Both the position numbers and the translations under genes were made by a program. From NCBI GenBank assembly GCA_003988855.1, contig QYAI01000002.1:520341-584340 (forward strand): DNA of 64,000 bases. Reading direction: 5' to 3'. The DNA comes from Arachnopeziza araneosa (taxonomy: Eukaryota; Ascomycota; Leotiomycetes; Helotiales; Arachnopezizaceae). Within the stretch, counting starts at the first letter, position 1, and each line of letters starts with the position of its first letter. Positions 11,746 to 21,983 of the stretch are shown piece by piece. The notes under the pieces were generated by a model. That model was given only the letters and a program-made list of their open reading frames with translations, did not search any database and was not told the origin of the DNA.

Positions 11746-12428
11746 TTACTACAGCCAAACTGATCCCTGATAACTTACTCCGAGTAGTGATTGTCCACGT
11801 CCTCTCTCCGACACTCAACAACGCAGCGAGAACAGGCGACGCCATTGTCGAAGCGCGGACGCAGAGAGCGGTCGCGGAATCACAGGCGCGGATGTGCGTG
11901 GCGAGAATCGACAATGGAAACAAGAAGTAGTGCCATGAATGTGGAAATGGGAGATGTCAAGTCAAGATGGCAGAAGTACAATGGAAAGTGGATATGGAGA
12001 AGGTGTGTCGGTACCGGAGAGCACCTGGCCTGGTCGGGCCCGCTGATGGTCGCCACGGCGATGGGTTGGGACCACCAACCTTGGTGGGACATTTCTCATT
12101 GTTGAATGTAGACTTTAAAAGTAAGGCCACAGTCGTGTGAACAGTTCAGGGATGTAGTGTATTGCTATTGAGCTGTTTATATACTGACGCGCAGGTAGCG
12201 AGATCACGCGAGGTGAAAGGGGAGGGCGTTAGTGAATGCGAACTAGTGAATGCAAACACGTACGCCAAAAGCTGGAAACTCTTTTTGTATTTAAGAACCT
12301 CCATTCTCTGGATTCAGTACGCTGAATAATAATCTGGTACCAAAGAAAAACCAGATTGTCTGTGCGGAGATCTTCAAAAAGATATATAAACAGGCTCCTT
12401 CTGTCACGAGACACTCTAGAGGTTACAA

Positions 12429-12482
12429 GACACGCTAGTAGCTAAGGTAGTAGACACGCTAGTAGCTAAGGTAGTGGACACG
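12429..12482. repeat. 24-bp tandem repeat, about 2.3 copies
   Basis: GACACGCTAGTAGCTAAGGT followed by AGTA or AGTG begins at 12429 and 12453, and a partial copy begins at 12477. Two nearly identical units lie head to tail. Confidence 0.75.
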
Positions 12483-12497
12483 CCAAGATAGTTGGTT

Positions 12498-12526
12498 CAC
12501 CGGTGAGTCCTTAAGACTTACCGGTG
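12498..12526. repeat. Hairpin-forming inverted repeat
   Basis: CACCGGTGAGTC, a 5-nt loop, then GACTTACCGGTG. The 12-nt arms pair with one mismatch. It sits just after the 24-bp tandem repeat, inside repeat-like AT-rich DNA. It could be a nested end of a miniature transposon or a simple palindrome. Confidence 0.55.
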
Positions 12527-12577
12527 TAGCTAGAGGATTCTACAGTCTTAATCACATCTTTGCGTGTCTCCTACCAC

Positions 12578-12906
12578 CTACAGAGAGAGTCTCTACGCCG
12601 AAATACTTTTTGAGGTTGGTGATTGCGAAGCTACTATCTTGAAGGTGAATCTTAATGTTAAATAATGATTTAGTATTAAAGCAAAGCTAGATCGTCTATA
12701 CAAAAGCTTATAAAAAGGCGTACAAACATGCTCCTACAAAGAAAGCCTCTACATCGAAGATACTCCTCGAGGCTCTTGATTGTGAAGCTGCTATCTTGAC
12801 GCTAAAGTCCAATCATCAAAAACTACTCATCGACATCATCTCATTATCTAACGAATGCTACACTATACCCAACACCGGCACAGCCGTCAACAAACAAACA
12901 ATGTAG
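12578..12906. repeat. Diverged duplicate blocks with remnant open frame
   Basis: A block of about 75 nt at 12578-12652 reappears at 12736-12810. Most differences between the copies are C/T or A/G transitions, as expected if RIP or deamination acted. The second copy lies within a frame open from about 12694 to 12906 that reads KAYKKAYKHAPTKKAS and so on to a stop. A related KKIYKQAP segment is seen near 12375. This suggests a decayed repeated protein-coding element whose family I do not recognise. Confidence 0.45.
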
Positions 12907-13943
12907 AGCGACAAGATATCCCATTTCTCATCCTCTTCATCACTTCACTTCCACACAATCTCTGATCATCGAAAGATCTTAATCTGGCCAGGAGTTGAGA
13001 GACAGCAGCCCTCTCGCCAAACCCACCAGACTCCTACGTTGGAGGGTCTCAGGAGGGAATTCTAGATCGAGCGGGGGGGGATATAGATGCGATATTATCA
13101 TTTAAGAAGAAATGAAGAGAAGAGGGGATCAAGGAGGCATCAATAGAAATCTATGATTCCCGTTGTTAACGATGCATTTAGAGCTTCGGCTGGCCGCGGT
13201 TATGCCGGTATCATTCGAGACGATGGGATAAAGTCGATTGCTTGTAGGTTCATTGTTCTATTATACTAATAATTGTGATATGTATACTTTCTCCTCATTT
13301 AAAACAGTAAGGGAGAGTTTCAGTGCGGCTATAAATCTTATTAGTGATCTGTGGGCAGCTAAACTGTAGAACAAGGAGATTAGACTTCTATATGCCTCTT
13401 CAGGTCTTCTCTTTCCTAGAAGTAAAGTATTTATGGAACAGATCTTTTATCGACGTTCGGTAGCTAAACTTTGACATATTTCACACTTCTTCATAACCAC
13501 AATTAGCTTAGGAAACTCCATTGGTCGTAGATCCAGGTGCTATCAAGGGCTTAAAGAAGTTTGAAGTTAGTCAGAAATGCTCGCAACCCCGGATCAAAAA
13601 CTCACGATAAAATATGCCTTTAATAAAGTAGAACTACTCTTTAAGAAAACATTTGATCCCACTTTATGCATCGAAGTTGAAGCCAGCAAAGGAACTTGGA
13701 AGAGGTCTGCATCACGTGCACCGGGTTTTGACCAGGGGTGCTTAGCGCGAAATAGATATCCAAATTTCCATCTCAACTTCATTTCCATCAGAGCTATCAA
13801 TCACCCGATTCTTGCTTCAATCCACGTCCGATTACGAAAGGGTCGCATTAGAGGTTGGAATTGTGCCTTGGGTACAAATTTTGATGTTTTAAAACCTGCC
13901 TGCACCTGCAGCATAGCTCCTGCTTAAGAGGCGTTACCTCAGG
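12907..13943. other. Intergenic, upstream of MRP51
   Basis: AT-rich with scattered stops. The 116-aa frame at 13577-13927 has no motifs and runs into the MRP51 leader. No RNA gene recognised. Confidence 0.5.
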
Positions 13944-15446
13944 ATGGCAGCGCGGAATGTCTCTCCAGGAGGAGCTCTTCTACGGGCGTCGAGAGTCTTT
14001 GCGATACCACCGCCATTAGCAGCTCCTACGAGCTCCTTATTCAGTTCCGAAACGGCAACCCTCCCACATCCAATTCATCAATCCATCACGACACCTTTCC
14101 CAGCATTGCAGAAAGGGGATTGGGGGTTTAAACGACCCCTTCCTAAGAAATCGACGACCAAAACATCTACGCCAATCATTCGAGTCAAGGCCATCGATAA
14201 CTACAATCAATACACAGACTTTGCTTCTGCAGCAGACCACTCTCTTACACTTGCGAAATGGCAGGAGATGGAAATGCCATTTACTATTTTAGTAGCGAAG
14301 AAAAGAGAGCACAACCAGATCTACAACTCCGGGGAGCGAAGGAGTGTATTTGACGAGGAAATAGACAAAATTGCGGACATAGAAGATAGACTGGGCTCAG
14401 AAGATTTGAGATGGAAGTTTAAAGGCCCTTGGCTGGCGGCTCTCAGCGAAGGGGAATTCCAGGAATATATGCGAAAGAGTGTCAAGGGTAGGAAAGTCGA
14501 GTTTCAAGAATATCTTCGAACGCCGTGCGCAGAATTACTCACCGCCAATGCTCGACGCGCCTTCCTCTCCTCCTCCGAAGAGATACCAAAACCAAAGACA
14601 TATCTTGCTAGAGATGTGACCGAAGAGCAACTCAATGCGTTTATCAAATCTCTTCGACATGATCGTTCATCACTTAATAAACTCATTCGGGCGTTCCTTG
14701 ATCTTCCTCCTGCTCCAACGAAAAATGCTAGTAACAGCAGGAGCGACGGCGAGAGGACTTTGGGATTCTTGGCTCAACTCAGCGGAGAGGAAGAGGTAGA
14801 TGATATGGGCCTTCCGCCTTCAGATTCTCCATACGCTGATAGCGGACCTCCTAAAACTCATCCCTCAGGTGGCCTTTCATACCTCCGCACCTCAGCCTTC
14901 ACTCAAAACCATCCAGTCTTTGGTCCTCGCAAGAATAAATCCCCCGTTGAAGCCCGCATCGTTGTACCTAGAGCCCAAGGTGTTGCTCGTAAGAATGCCC
15001 TACCTCTCATCGGTGTTGGTGGTATCGTATGCGACATTCCAGCTGGTTCCGAGAATGGTGGTTGGGATCCAAAAAATGGGAAGAGCACAATTGCTGGCCT
15101 GCTCAATATCGAGCCCTATAAAGTCGGAGGTAGCAAAGCTTATGTCTCACCTTATCAAGCAACTATGGATCCTGAAGGAAGAATAATAATGAAAGTCAAT
15201 GCTGCAGATCCTGTTGATGTTGGTGTCAAGTTGGGAGAAGCACCAGAGATTAAGCGAGCACCTGCTGAAACTGGTCGTTTGGGTGCATCAAGAAGCCTAT
15301 ATGGCTCTCAATCTATGAGTGGGAGAGGTTATGGACTGTCATCCGAGCCAGTGTCACCTTTTAGCCAACCCCGTTCGAGATCGGTAGTGCTAGATAATGC
15401 TACTTTTCACCACGAGTTGGATAACCTAGCGAATCTCAAGCGATAG
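13944..15446 (+). CDS. MRP51: Mitochondrial small ribosomal subunit protein MRP51
   Basis: Intronless frame of 500 aa. The N-terminus (SRVFAIPPPL, ATLPHPIHQSI, GDWGFKRPLPKKSTT, IRVKAIDNYNQYTDFASAADHS) is the signature of the fungal Mrp51 family (PF11709), a subunit of the 37S mitoribosome near the mRNA entry and exit path. The first residues are rich in Arg, Ser and Ala with few acids, consistent with a mitochondrial targeting peptide. A second conserved block near residues 335-420 (NPLP-type stretch, then IAGLLNIEPYKVGGSKAYVSP, then MDPEGRIIMKVNAADP) is also typical of the family. The ATG at 13944 is chosen because the conserved N-terminus begins right after it. No defect is seen. Confidence 0.9.
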   Translation: MAARNVSPGGALLRASRVFAIPPPLAAPTSSLFSSETATLPHPIHQSITTPFPALQKGDWGFKRPLPKKSTTKTSTPIIRVKAIDNYNQYTDFASAADHSLTLAKWQEMEMPFTILVAKKREHNQIYNSGERRSVFDEEIDKIADIEDRLGSEDLRWKFKGPWLAALSEGEFQEYMRKSVKGRKVEFQEYLRTPCAELLTANARRAFLSSSEEIPKPKTYLARDVTEEQLNAFIKSLRHDRSSLNKLIRAFLDLPPAPTKNASNSRSDGERTLGFLAQLSGEEEVDDMGLPPSDSPYADSGPPKTHPSGGLSYLRTSAFTQNHPVFGPRKNKSPVEARIVVPRAQGVARKNALPLIGVGGIVCDIPAGSENGGWDPKNGKSTIAGLLNIEPYKVGGSKAYVSPYQATMDPEGRIIMKVNAADPVDVGVKLGEAPEIKRAPAETGRLGASRSLYGSQSMSGRGYGLSSEPVSPFSQPRSRSVVLDNATFHHELDNLANLKR

Positions 15447-16347
15447 ATGTAGTTTTGGTGAAAGAATGTGCTATTGGCGTCGCTTATAGAGGAGGCTTTG
15501 TAGTATAGCATATGAGATTTGTATATCATGATCCTCTTCAACCCTCATTAACCGTTGTTTGTGAGAGAAACTTCATTTAAGTTCAGACTTAGCCACTCTT
15601 CCACCCAAGTCGACTTGTCCTCTACTCTTTCATATCACCCTTCTTTGGTAGCCGGTTACAGCGTGGCTGACTTTATCTAGTATCGCATTAATACCATGAG
15701 TGCCGAGTAATAGTCGGATAGGAAGATTTGAAAACGGCAAGATCTGAAGCTACAAGAGTTGAACTTGAAGGTTTATTATAACTTTAGTCGAGGATCAGAG
15801 GCTTTATTAATAGGAACAAATCGCGGCGAGAATAAGGCATGTTTACAGTGGGGTCGGAGAAATAGCCAGCAGGATCTTCAGTTGACTACTTTTAGATTGA
15901 CCTACCATTAGAAATGCGAGAGTCTCCATCTTGGTAGGACACCTTTTCTTTGTTTATTCAAAAGTCTTTTCAAATGGGTCATGTTGATGAAGAATTAGCA
16001 GGCGTTGCTCGCTTAATGAGCTTATGTTGCAAGTGAAAAGGTGGAAGGAAACGAAAACATTTCATGGATGTACTCGGTGAATTCCAAGCCTGCATAAATA
16101 TGCAGAGTGAAAATACTCCCAATTCCTTTCAATTAGCATAATCAAAAACAATACCTCGCAGTAAAGCAGAACGCCTTCCATACGCCTAACCACGAAAGCC
16201 ACTGAAACAGAACTGAACAGCAAACTCAAGATATTTCAAATATCTCGTTCTAATCCATAACCGCAACCCTTCCACTATGAATCACGTTTTTCTTGGTGGG
16301 ATTCACTGGTTCTATTGGTCTTTAAGTCTCCCCAAAGGAGCATATAC
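15447..16347. other. Intergenic between MRP51 and the zincin-like pseudogene
   Basis: About 900 nt of AT-rich DNA without a frame longer than background. No RNA gene or repeat recognised. Confidence 0.5.
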
Positions 16348-18549
16348 CTAGGGCCGAGGTGGGTTGTTCCCGAGACGATTGCGGTTAGCCAACCTTAATA
16401 TGTCGGAAAGTCTAGGAAGTGCTGGGGTTATTCGACGTGTTAGATTTTGTGCAGGTTGACCTATATTTGTTTGAGCTGGCGGTCCTGTTTGTCCTGGGGC
16501 TCCAGCCGGGTTGCTGGCTGGTGTTGTAGGCGCCGCTGGTTCTTGTGGCCCAGAAAGAGTACCGGTTTGTCCTGGAGCTGATGGGTTCTGAGGAGCACTG
16601 CTTGGTACAGAGAACAGAGAAGCCAGTGAGGGTCGTGGTGGTTTCTGCACAGCATTTTTTATGCTTTCAGCATGCAAAGCCTCTCGTCCTTGTCGTATTT
16701 GAGCCATACGAAGAGTCCGATTTGTTCATTTACTCCAGCTTTCATAGTCTTTTCCAACTTCATGCTGCCTAAGCCCCTGGCCTTGGGGTCTCTTGACGAT
16801 TACGTGTGCCCTGTGTTGATTACGGTCAGGTTGAATCTTTTAAGTAGGCTAGTGATGGACCATACCAAATTTCCTCTGGCATAAATTCAGTAGCATTGAG
16901 ATATGTTCCACAATGAGAGTCCCAGAAACTCTGCTGCTGCATTCTTTCAATGAAATCCATACCGACTGGATACATGACATGCTGAGCACCAACTCCAAAC
17001 CTTTTGGAGACGCGGCGTCTAACCTAGCCAATTTAGTATCATTCGGATGAAAGCAGATGCATTATTATGGTAAAGCATACACCATAACCGGTCATATATC
17101 TGCCATCTCCATAGTGCTGGCTGTAATTTGGCCAGTTCGTTTTGATCATCGCGAATGCTGGGAAGGGGCCTCCTGTCAAATTTGTAGGCATTCGGGACCA
17201 ACATCCGCCAAGGGCTGCATTCTCAAAAACACGACCAAGTTTGTTTACTTCCTCATCGTCGAAGTACTAGAAATTCAAGATCAACTTCTTAAAAGTAACA
17301 GAACAAGGATACGTACAGGCTCGGTAGATATCGGAGAAGGTTGCCTCGACTCACGGATGTGATCTGTTGCGTGCTTTATGATACGTTAATCAAATCAAAT
17401 AGAAGAGTTTAGGAACAATACGGTTACTTCATGGATGATCTAACCTTGTTAGCGTATGTGCTGATACTCAACTGGAAGACTTCTCGATTAATGTTTTCGC
17501 TACTAAAAGCTGTGAGACGAGACGTTCTTCTGTTGACAAATTATTCATGAGCAATGGAGCAACGGTCTGCCAGGCTATGTATATATGAATTCTAACATAT
17601 CTCCCGTTGAAAATATAAGGACAACAAAGTCCGTTGCGTAAACCAGGCCGTGGCTGGCCACCTGGATCCTCAGTTGCTGAACAAAAAGCGAAGGCTATCA
17701 TTGAAAGCATATCGGATGTAAACTGATTTAGTCTTGTTTTACCCTTTGAAGCTTCCAGCGGAGTTCGGAGTCGAAACGACCCTTGATTTTGTCCTATCGG
17801 TGGACCTCCGTCATTAGGATCAAATTCTCTATGCGGTAGAAGTTTTCGTGGGGTGTACACAAGAGCATCGAACCTAACAACCTCAGCAAGAAATATTTGT
17901 ATGTGGGCCAATCGTACAACTAACACTTGATGAGTTAGTGAGTCTATAGCAAGGAATAAAATTCTGGGCGACAGAGATCATGAATCAGTTGAGAAGGCAA
18001 AATTTTTGTTGAGAGGAAAGAGAACAAGAGATATAAAAACGTTCTTACAAGAGTTGTAAAGTAATATTGTAGAAGTTTTGTCACAAGTTTCAAAATCGGT
18101 TCCAGGATTTTCCAAACGATTGGGTTGCTGGCTTTCCAGATGCCCGAATGATTCGGGCCAAGAGGGATAGTCACATCAGCCTTGGGCTGCCACCATTGAT
18201 TTGGTCTGAATAGTGGATGAAGAGGATTGAGCAGGTCATTGGGTTTAGGACGTGCTAAAAACAAGCTGCCTAGGTGGTCTAACTCCTACGTAATGAAGGT
18301 TTCTAACTGGTCTCTTTCCCAGGATTTATGGTGTCTGTATTCTTCTACTTGTGAATTTGGTGCTCCAGCGGGAGGAGGACTAATGGGCGTGAACCCGGAT
18401 TTTCCGCGGTCAGATAAAAATTTGAGGTTGGGTTCAGTGGCAGGTACCACGCCATACTTTTGTGCATAAATAGATATAGGTTGTGGGGTGCCAGTTGGAT
18501 TCATTCTACTTGGCTGTGGATTTTGGAAAGACCCCATTTCAAGTATCAA
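16348..18549 (-). pseudogene. Decayed zincin-like (former HExxH?) fungal protein gene
   Basis: Read on the minus strand, coding-quality segments follow each other from MGSFQNPQPSRMNPTG (about 18537) to a Pro-rich tail ending at 16348. Good introns join them in frame: 17267-17316 (GTACGT...TTCTAG), 17024-17080 (GTATGC...GGCTAG) and 16769-16865 (GTATGG...GCTTAG). Conserved-looking parts are DPNDGGPPIGQ, the AWQTVAPLLMNNLS stretch, EPYFDDEEVNKLGRVFENAALGG, YGDGRYMTGYG, and FGVGAQHVMYPVGMDFIERM. Breaks: no clean splice links the parts around 18265-18290 and 17920; the frame shifts at about 17480-17490; and an in-frame TGA at 16726-16728 cuts off an open tail of about 125 residues. At the frameshift the sequence reads LI/REVFQL, where I recall a HExxH-type metal site in related fungal proteins, so both His may be lost. 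Function is not established. Confidence 0.6.
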
Positions 18550-18710
18550 ATAATCGTAGTTTTGATAAAGATGTAAGTGAAGATTTAGAGTAGTAACTAA
18601 TATATCCGAAAGAACTAATCAAGGGAAATATTATTAACTTTAAACAGACCACCGAAGGTGGCATAGCTCATTACCAAGTCCGAACTTCAAAGAAAATTTA
18701 ATGTCCGCGT

Positions 18711-20105
18711 CTAATTAGACCGGGAATGTGAGTGTCTTGAAATCCAATTCACAATCTTTTTCAAAGCATCCTCATCTACGTGCCCTTCAACCAAATACTC
18801 ATCCGGAGTACTAACACCTTCACCTCGTAAGAGAATATGGTTCAATCCCTTGCATATCTCCATATCGACGTCCATCATTTTCCAAGTCTCCTTCATCCAA
18901 ACACTGAAATCACTAATTTCGGTAACCTGATAATCTCTGCTAGGCTGAAACAATAGAGTAGGTCGATTCAATAGCACGGTTGCAGTCACTTGATCGTACT
19001 CTTTGACACTGAGCCAATATGAGGCTGGTGCACCGAAGGGAAGCTGATCCGAGGGAACCGTGGTGTTGAAGTTAGGAGACTCGATAATAGCGATCTGCTT
19101 CTCAAAAACGCTAATATATTCCTCCGTAACATATGGAGGATCGTGATGTAGTGAGTCAAGATAGCGGAGCTGTCGCAGAGCGGAATTATACATCTTCTCC
19201 GCAGGTGCACAGAGCAACAATAAGCCTTTGATATTAATATCTCTCTCAGCTAGCATTGGAGCAACGCTTGCACCAAGGCTGTGACCTAATACAAAAATTG
19301 GAGTTGCTTTGGGCAGCTGCTCCCGCAATTTCATAACAGCCTTGAGCGCGTATGGAATGTACTCTTGCTCAAGTGTCATTTGATCTGGGTTGACTCCACT
19401 TGACGGCTTGTCCCATCGACAAACAGCAATTCCATTGCTAGCAAGACCCCACGCAATATCTTTCAAAGGCTTGTTGGGTCCAATGGTACTATCTCTATCT
19501 GTTGGTCCCGATCCAGCAAGAAAGACAACTCCAGCCACAATGTCTGCTTTTGGAATGCTGAGAGTAGCTCCAACTTTAGCGGGAGAAGAATTAATTATTA
19601 TTTCCTCCTCGGAGAATATTCCTCGATCAACATATCTTGGTGATTTCCAAATTGTTGGGCTCGGTGTTGAGGGCTTAAATCTCAAGCCTGAAATTATATC
19701 CTCATAATTGAACGTAATGACAGCCAACAATTCTGCTCTTTCGAACTTCACCAAGATAGTAGCAGTCCTGCTTATTCCGAAGGCTAATGTTGCGAAGGAT
19801 TCAACGCTAATAGCGGAGAAAGAGACAATATCGCCATGCTGTCTTTTCAAATCCTCGGTGACTTTCTTTAGGAGCGCCGGTGAGAGTAGCAATCGGATAG
19901 TTAATGTTGATTGCTTGAGAATGTCTTCATATCGATGAGACTGGATAAGCACGACAATATCAAGAGCCTTGTCTGTGATCTGTTTGCGTTGAGAGGAGGA
20001 GAGTGGGCTGGGTCGTGAGAAAAGGCCAACCCATTGCGATAACCACTTCCAAGCTGTGGTGAGGTATGAAAACATTATCGACACATACACAGGAAAAATT
20101 GTCAA
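18711..20105 (-). CDS. Alpha/beta hydrolase with N-terminal DUF3887-like domain
   Basis: Single-exon frame of 464 aa; a start at Met11 (MFSYLTTAWKW) is also possible. The N-terminal part (about residues 35-140) is the small DUF3887-like fold seen ahead of some serine hydrolases. The hydrolase domain follows from about residue 160, with an oxyanion-type FLAGSGPTDRD and the nucleophile elbow GHSLGA (Ser276). Asp391 in PSRDYQV and His423 in GLNHIL are probable triad members. These enzymes cleave esters or related bonds; the substrate cannot be read from sequence. The first residues could form a membrane anchor or weak signal. It is divergent from the tartrate-dehydrogenase-type gene, with 401 nt between the starts. 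No lesion seen. Confidence 0.82.
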   Translation of the reverse strand: MTIFPVYVSIMFSYLTTAWKWLSQWVGLFSRPSPLSSSQRKQITDKALDIVVLIQSHRYEDILKQSTLTIRLLLSPALLKKVTEDLKRQHGDIVSFSAISVESFATLAFGISRTATILVKFERAELLAVITFNYEDIISGLRFKPSTPSPTIWKSPRYVDRGIFSEEEIIINSSPAKVGATLSIPKADIVAGVVFLAGSGPTDRDSTIGPNKPLKDIAWGLASNGIAVCRWDKPSSGVNPDQMTLEQEYIPYALKAVMKLREQLPKATPIFVLGHSLGASVAPMLAERDINIKGLLLLCAPAEKMYNSALRQLRYLDSLHHDPPYVTEEYISVFEKQIAIIESPNFNTTVPSDQLPFGAPASYWLSVKEYDQVTATVLLNRPTLLFQPSRDYQVTEISDFSVWMKETWKMMDVDMEICKGLNHILLRGEGVSTPDEYLVEGHVDEDALKKIVNWISRHSHSRSN

Positions 20106-20506
20106 TTGCTAAATTGACATTGAGAATTGCGAGGATAAATCTGATATTAGACAGTTGCTGCCTTGATCAACACGCGTCAGGAATTAATGCTATCTGGGCT
20201 ATCGGGGAGATGAGCGCCGAAGCTGACCTTTGATAAATTGAATATTTTACTTGTTGATTGAGATGATATAAAGCGGATTGGAAAGGAAAGGAAAGAAAGG
20301 CTAAGTTTCAAGATTTTTATAGATTAATAATGATCAATGGAAGGTTGTTGGAGGTGTCGTCCAGAGGCTCTTCGGTTGCGCCATGGCCCAAGCTTTTGAC
20401 GGCTTCGGGGGCATGGATTTCCCTCCCCGCACCGGCGTCTCTCCTTAACATCACATCAACATCCCACCTTCAAAATGGCTTCAATTGGTTCTCGCAACCT
20501 GCCAGT
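20106..20506. promoter_or_regulatory. Divergent promoter region, hydrolase / tartrate dehydrogenase-like gene
   Basis: Serves the minus-strand hydrolase and the plus-strand dehydrogenase. GATATAAAG at about 20267-20275 is a TATA-like element for the plus-strand gene. A CT-rich leader precedes the ATG at 20507. Confidence 0.45.
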
Positions 20507-21664
20507 ATGGAGCTGCCTTCCGCCATCTCCATAGGAACCAGCAATGGGGTTGCTTCACAGAGAATACATACAATCGCTCTCATTCCTGGAGATGGCATTG
20601 GAATTGAAGTCGTTGAAGCTGGCCGTCTTGTCCTTATCCACCTAGCGGCACAAATCCAGACTTTCTCTCTGCTTTTCATGAGCTTCCCTTGGTCTAGTAC
20701 CTACTATAAACAACACGGGAAATACCTGCCGGATGATGCTCTCAAGCAAGTTAAGAAGTTCGATGCAATATTGTTTGGAGCTGTGGGAGCTCCTGATGTT
20801 CCGGATCACATCTCTCTGTGGGGATTGCGCTTGGCTCTCTGCCAGCCTTTGCAACAATATGCAAATGTTCGGCCTACAAGAATCCTTCGCGGGACAAGCT
20901 CTCCTCTCTCAGCCTGTAAGCCAGGGGATCTCGATTGGGTAATCGTTAGGGAGAACAGCGAAGGAGAATACGCGGGCCATGGGGGTACTTCACACCTGGA
21001 TCAAGCTTGGTCTGTAGCTACAGAAGTGTCCATTTTTACCCGTCATGGCGTCGAGAGAATCATGCGTTTTGCATTCGACACAGCAAGATCGCGGCCGCGC
21101 AAGAAATTGACGGTAGTAACCAAGAGCAATGCCCAAAGAAATGGGATGGTGTTCTGGGACTCCATCGCTGTCCTTGTAGCGAAAGAGTATCCAGATGTAG
21201 AAGTTGACAAGATGCTAGTCGACGCAATGACTACGAGAATGGTACTCAATCCTGCTAGTATCGACACGATTGTCGCTACAAATCTGCATGCAGACATCTT
21301 ATCTGACTTGGCAGCTGCGCTTGCTGGTAGTATTGGGATTGCACCAACGAGCAATTTGGATCCAACGAGGAACAACCCTAGTATGTTTGAGCCAATCCAT
21401 GGATCTGCATTTGACATCACAGGGAAAGGAATTGCGAATCCCGTGGCAACTTTCTGGACAGCGAGCGAGATGCTAAAATGGCTTGGGGAGCAAGAAGCGG
21501 CTGAGTTATTGATGGAGGCGGTAGAGAACGTTACTGAAGCTGGAATCAAAACCCAAGACTTGGGTGGAAAGAACAAAACAGTTGAAGTAACAGATGCTGT
21601 ATGCCAAGAGATTGAGAGACTTGTGAAAAGCGGGATGAGGAGTATATCATTAAAGTCCACCTGA
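20507..21664 (+). CDS. Tartrate dehydrogenase / D-malate dehydrogenase-type decarboxylating enzyme
   Basis: Frame of 385 aa from MELPSAISIG; the same frame is open to an ATG at 20330, but that extension looks like leader. It belongs to the isocitrate/isopropylmalate dehydrogenase superfamily. Motifs: IALIPGDGIGIEVV at the start, the substrate segment DHISLWGLRLALCQPLQQYANVRPTRIL characteristic of tartrate dehydrogenases, VIVRENSEGEYAG, VTKSNAQRNGMVFWD, the metal-site DAMTTRMVLNP segment, and TNLHADILSDLAAALAGSIGIAPTSNL. The family uses NAD and a divalent metal to oxidise tartrate, D-malate or 3-isopropylmalate; the DHISLW segment favours tartrate or D-malate. Likely cytosolic. The gene has no introns. 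Typical family length is about 350-365 aa, so the N-terminal extension is modest. Confidence 0.87.
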   Translation: MELPSAISIGTSNGVASQRIHTIALIPGDGIGIEVVEAGRLVLIHLAAQIQTFSLLFMSFPWSSTYYKQHGKYLPDDALKQVKKFDAILFGAVGAPDVPDHISLWGLRLALCQPLQQYANVRPTRILRGTSSPLSACKPGDLDWVIVRENSEGEYAGHGGTSHLDQAWSVATEVSIFTRHGVERIMRFAFDTARSRPRKKLTVVTKSNAQRNGMVFWDSIAVLVAKEYPDVEVDKMLVDAMTTRMVLNPASIDTIVATNLHADILSDLAAALAGSIGIAPTSNLDPTRNNPSMFEPIHGSAFDITGKGIANPVATFWTASEMLKWLGEQEAAELLMEAVENVTEAGIKTQDLGGKNKTVEVTDAVCQEIERLVKSGMRSISLKST

Positions 21665-21983
21665 CTTACGTTCACAAATGTCGCCCTACCTAAGATAATT
21701 CAGGCTGCCGTTAAACTTTTGATATTGTTGACCTACAACCTTTCTAAAGTGATAAAAGTAATGAGAAATGATTTTGACTCACACAATTGAATTGAATCTC
21801 GCACATTCTTTGCTTAGGAGAAAGAATAGAGTAAACGTGGTTGATAATACTCTCATTAGCAAGTATGACAGCAATTGTGCAACATGATTGGTTGGAGGAG
21901 GAAGTACAAGGAATAAAGTTTATCCGAGTGGAAGCTAAGGAGACGACCTCCATCTCTAGTTATATCACGACAAGTTATAGAAT

